Below, in pieces: positions 60,370 through 64,000 of a stretch of DNA of 64,000 nucleotides. Below the pieces are notes generated by a model that was given only the letters and a program-made list of their open reading frames with translations, was not told the DNA's origin and ran no database searches. Origin of the DNA: Heterobilharzia americana (taxonomy: Eukaryota > Platyhelminthes > Trematoda > Strigeidida > Schistosomatidae); NCBI GenBank assembly GCA_944470555.2, contig OX104127.1, forward strand, positions 41,405,934-41,469,933, read 5' to 3'. How positions within the stretch are numbered: the stretch's first letter is position 1; each line of letters opens with the position of its first letter. Both the position numbers and the translations under genes were made by a program.

Positions 60370-60905
60370 TACTGGGTGATGATTGAAAGTGAGTGGGAGA
60401 TTTAAACCGCGGCCGGATTCGAACTAGCCACCATCGGGTTTCCGGCCAGGTGCTCTACCAACTGAGCAACGAAATCCGACTGTTGACCAGATTTTTACTT
60501 CACATCAACTATCAAGGGTTTTTCCCGTTTACCATGTGAATTCGTGACGTGTTACTACCACCTGATCATACTTACGCTGGCTACCCAGTCAGGACTCCTC
60601 GTCCTAATCCAAATCTAACTGAATTAGAGAGGGTGAGCATCATATAGATTATCATTTGACCATCTGAGATAGCTGTAGTTTGGCAGACTAGTATTGACAC
60701 TGTGTGATGATTGAAGGGAAATAAAAATCTGGTAAGCAGTTAGGTCTGATAGCTCAGTTGGTAGAGCAACAGGCCGCAAACCCGGTGATCGCTAGTTTGA
60801 ATCCTGCCGCAGTCCAGATTTTCACTTCACCTTCAATCACCATGCAGTATCAATACTAGTGTACCAAACTATGGCTATCTCAGACAGTCAAATGATAAGA
60901 TATAT
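60370..60905. mobile_element. 'U' tRNA-like SINE cluster, inverted
   Basis: A minus-strand tRNA-like core at 60407-60480 (rc: GCTCAGTTGGTAGAGCACC as A box, CTAGTTCGAATCCGGCC as B box) and a plus-strand core at 60747-60825 (TAGCTCAGTTGGTAGAGCAA, B box decayed to GTTTGAATCC). The 80-base tail module (GACTGTCTGAGATAGC type) appears at 60640-60720 and again inverted at 60825-60905, so the plus core lies in the loop between inverted tails. These are not tRNA genes: acceptor-stem ends do not pair and no sensible anticodon stem forms. Confidence 0.7.
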
Positions 60906-61224
60906 AAATGTCGAGAGTAACTCTCAAAACCACTCTGGCAACTAAGTGAAAAAACTAATTTTGTTTCTTTTGTTTCATGTAAGAACTGTCTAAGCAACCA
61001 AAATAAAGAGGGATAACTGTTTGTTTCAGCCATGACTATGGTGACCTTGAGAATGACTTCATTCTAACAATTACTGAAATGGTCAGTTGCGTTTCTTCAT
61101 TTCATAGAAAGTAACAGTTACAACAACAGTAAAGTAACCTAAGCGATTATTTTAGTCTTTGCTAGGCTGGTCTTTAAATTCTGAATCATTGAAGTACAAA
61201 CCAATTTTTTAAAATGTTTTGATC
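60906..61224. other. no recognised feature
   Basis: AT-rich spacer. Confidence 0.4.
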
Positions 61225-61430
61225 TCAGTGTTATTGCTTGTATGATACAGTTGTTGATTGGACCGAATTGATCAGTCTCTGTTGGTATATGGGCTCCTGT
61301 GCAGATGCCTCGATATTGCCTGTCTTTTAATTACATATAGTAATGATGGGCAGTGGCTAGCAGTAGAATCCAGGATGCACATTTCATCCTATTTGGGACT
61401 TGTCAGCTGGATGTACCTGCCTCCCAGTGA
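61225..61430 (-). mobile_element. Sm-alpha-like SINE S9 with flanking module
   Basis: The flanking module (CTCTGTTGGTATATGGGC, 61225-61330) is followed by a minus-strand SINE end at 61350-61430. The hammerhead core reads CTGACAA (G8 to A); stem II (GTCC...GGAT) and GAAA are kept. The tRNA-like head is missing. Confidence 0.72.
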
Positions 61431-61934
61431 ATGATGTTTTGATCTCAGCTGAATGACTAAAATTTATGATTACTTAACTAAGAAACCAATGTCTTCACTA
61501 ATAAATCACACTGAAAGCGAGTTAGAATTCGATCCATTTTTAAATACACGGCAATCCATTGTTACTTTTCATACAATATTTTTATTAAGTAGCAGATTTT
61601 TCAAAAGCTTATCACTTTAATGGTACATATTTTATATTGTAGAAAGAAAGAGATAAATTTAACTAATAGACATATTCACTGACTGAAGAAAGGATTGATG
61701 AATAAATATTTGATATAAAACAGATGGGTTTTTCGAAGATTTCTAGGTTAAAAAAAATTTAGAACATGTTCAATTGAATAGACTTCGTTGGATAGACTAT
61801 TTTTGGGAAGAAAGTGAATTTCCAATTAACAAACTGTGTCTAGTTAAACAGTTTATTATATGAAATATTGAAATCATTGAGATTTCCCCTCTTAATATTA
61901 CAAACACTTTCTTTCATCGTTGATCATCTGTTAG
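61431..61934. other. no recognised feature
   Basis: AT-rich spacer. Confidence 0.4.
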
Positions 61935-62465
61935 CGGTCTGTTTGAACCCTGGGCTACCAAAATTATCCATCAAACAATTTTTATCAAATTCTTTCTCTT
62001 CAATTTCTTTTAATCATTTCAATATGTTTTTTGAATGTATCATTTATTCTCACACATTTTTAAACTGCTTACAACTCTCCGTTTCTCAAGTGACTAACAA
62101 AGCAAAGAAAAATGTTACGTTACATAGAAATGAACTTCTCGGTGCAAAATATTACATCATATTTCTATCCATCATATGCTTGCTTAGCTTGACTTGTAGA
62201 TTTTCATACTATCTGAATGAATAGCCAACACCAACATTACGCTAACATTTCTGTTGATTCTTCATTGTGTACCAGATGCTCATCCGAAACTAGCTGGCTA
62301 TTTCACATTATTAGTTTGAATACTGTAATTATTAGCATCATTCTGATGGGATAAGCGTTTTGTCTGAAAGTATTGTTGTTGGAGTGAATTTGTTGAAAAA
62401 TTACATGCTGGGAATTCCATAATGTCATATATATTGTTTGGAATAGGGCGACTATTATTATTACC
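61935..62465 (+). repeat. unclassified ~550-bp repeat, copy 2
   Basis: Direct copy of 51404-51955, offset about 10531, with few substitutions visible. The frame ending LLSLTCRFSYYLNE is kept (stop at 62222-62224). It ends in ATT-rich simple sequence, then a T fold-back element. Confidence 0.8.
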
Positions 62466-62474
62466 ATCATTATT

Positions 62475-63145
62475 ATTTAGAAGTAGCATTCATCATGGAC
62501 TGATATCAGTTGGGGAACCATTAAATACCCAGGAGCACTGGACAGCTGTTTCTTCCTAGAATGGGACTCCTTAGCAGTACTCACCCACAACCCGGACAGG
62601 GATCGAACTCAGGACCTTCAGGTTTCACGGCGAATGTGTTAACCATTCAGCCACTGGGTCAGTTCCCAGTGGTTCACAATTTCCATCTTCTGTCAGTTCA
62701 CGACACAGCGTGACTTTCACCCAAGGTCTTCAGTTAGCATCCACGTTCATCTCAAAAATACATTACTGTATAGTGCTCATTAGTGACTTGCTTCCAGATG
62801 GATATCACGAAGCTCTAATGAGAAGCCGTGACCTGTGAGGTCAAGCAGTCGGAAGTGAAGTAGATGCTAACTGAAGACCTTGGGTGATAGTCGCGCTATG
62901 TCGTGAACTGACAGAAGATGGAAATTGTGAACCCCTGGAAATCGACCCAGTGGTTGAATGGTTAACACATTCGCCGTGAAACCTGAAGGTCCTGAGTTCG
63001 ATCTCTGGTCGGGTTGTGGGTGCGTACTGCTGAGGAGTCCCATTCTAGGAAGAAACAGCTGTCCAGTGCTCCTGGGTATTTAATGGTTCCCCAACTGATG
63101 TCAGCCCATGATGAATACTACTTCTAAATTAAAAGTCCCCATTCA
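62475..63145. mobile_element. 'T' fold-back element, best copy
   Basis: The left arm 62475-62745 (minus) and right arm 62865-63145 (plus) are near-perfect reverse complements. The plus arm has an A-box-like GACCCAGTGGTTGAATGG, TTAACACATTCGCCGTG and a B box GTCCTGAGTTCGATCTC, then CTGCTGAGGAGTCCCATTC, GAAACAGCTGTCCAGTGC and an end at ATGATGAATACTACTTC. The loop of about 100 bases (CTCATTAGTGACTTGC, CTTCCAGATGGATATC, CAGTCGGAAG) matches that of 48070-48700. No coding capacity. Confidence 0.85.
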
Positions 63146-63536
63146 TCCCAAAAGTATATTATTATTATTATTAAGCAGACTGTATGTTTCAGTCTGAATA
63201 ATTTGATTTTCAAAGGATACCGTGGTAAAAATGTACAACTATCTAAAAGTATCATTTTCATGTTGAGCGACGTGTTTTTGTAAGTGATTAAATTCTATGT
63301 ATTGTCAATTCATCTCAAGTGGATATCAAGGGTTGAGAGTGGCTTGAATGATTCCGTTGTTTTAGATTAAATTAATTTGGGTACACAATTGATAAGTTCA
63401 ATTCAAGGAGAAGGAAACATCCACAAATTATTATGATTATATCGTCTAACTAACAAGCACCACTGATTGATTTGGATAATTTACAACCATTGTTATCAGT
63501 CAGTAGTACATTCGATACAATACGGATTGAAAATAT
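63146..63536. other. no recognised feature
   Basis: Starts with a short ATT run at 63160-63172, otherwise AT-rich sequence. Confidence 0.4.
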
Positions 63537-63905
63537 ATTTTGGTTGTATTGTGTTCTCTGAGCTGGGTTGTTTAATCGTGAAGCTTTCATCGTTCTGCTA
63601 GATGACATCATTTGCACTAACTTCAGTATGAAGTGAGTTGTTAATATCTCTCCTTGAGTGATTTAGTAGCTTGCCCTGATGAACTGGTTTGTGATTGGTT
63701 GTTTCATTTGATTGTTATGTCATTGATTGCATAGATTTTCTTGTTAGCTATTTCTCTGACTTTTCTGTCGTCTATAGTCTTTCTTATTGGTTGATAGTTG
63801 GGTCTGTGTCTATACATCTATTGATTACTGACTGACTTGAATGACAAGTTTCTAGAAATTTTCTCATATTTCTTGTATTTCCTCTGTCCAAGATTTATAC
63901 ATTGA
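63537..63905 (-). mobile_element. Penelope-like element, type 1, 3' fragment
   Basis: Diverged copy of 7428-7800 in the same (minus) orientation, beginning at GGTTGTATTGTGTTCTC and running past GGTTGTTTAATCGTGAAGC. It covers the end of the GIY-YIG-type region and the 3' flank. Confidence 0.75.
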
Positions 63906-63941
63906 ATTTTGAGGGAGTTGTGGGGATATGGAAATATTTCA

Positions 63942-64000
63942 AGTTATTATTCATCATAGACTGACATTAGTTGGAGGAACAAAGGAAACCTGGGAGCACT
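63942..64000 (-). mobile_element. 'T' SINE-like element, cut by the window end
   Basis: TTATTCATCATAGACTGACA and CCTGGGAGCACT match the body end of the T family. The rest lies beyond the window. Confidence 0.65.

Noticed and set aside
60407..60825. Two tRNA genes
   Set aside because: A and B boxes are present, but acceptor and anticodon stems do not pair and the units lie in a repeated inverted SINE cluster.

Overview
The window looks like AT-rich, transposon-packed DNA from a schistosome blood fluke or a close relative. The strongest clue is a set of tRNA-derived SINEs whose body carries a hammerhead self-cleaving core, the signature of the schistosome Sm-alpha family. RTE-like and CR1-like LINEs, Penelope-like elements and very large introns agree with this. 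The species, and whether the region is sex-linked, cannot be decided here.

Host genes are only a minor part. At 531-743 (+) lies the last exon of a long-chain acyl-CoA synthetase (ACSL) gene, with stop codon and poly(A) signal. At 10530-10941 (+) is an internal ACSL exon with the AMP-binding motif YTSGSTG, so a tail is followed by the middle of a second copy in the same orientation. No further ACSL exon was found. A small possible terminal exon of an unidentified gene lies at 22889-23003 (+).

Almost everything else is repeats. (1) An RTE-like LINE with a fixed 5' end (CCTCGCCTGGTTAACTAG) and an (AAT)n 3' tail occurs in about eleven pieces. Several keep both ends and target-site duplications but have lost different internal parts. 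(2) A second LINE, called LINE-X here, occurs at 5.9-7.3, 8.9-10.2, 11.7-13.3, 15.1-16.6, 55.6-57.2 and 58.7-59.6 kb. (3) A CR1-like LINE lies at 19.6-21.1 kb. (4) Penelope-like elements of two types lie at 7.3-8.7 and 63.5-63.9 kb (type 1) and at 30.3-31.6, 32.4-33.2 and 44.6-45.5 kb (type 2). (5) Three tRNA-derived SINE-like families occur: Sm-alpha-like, 'T' and 'U' (local names). (6) Simple repeats include an uninterrupted (ACT)n of 672 bases at 42974-43645.

The most striking theme is fold-back architecture. A 1.55-kb palindrome sits on the 3' flank of the first ACSL gene, and members of all three SINE-like families recur as head-to-head inverted pairs, sometimes with the same central loop. 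Several pairs carry hammerhead cores on both strands. This is the best candidate here for an undescribed arrangement. All comparisons were made by eye, so identities and boundaries are approximate.
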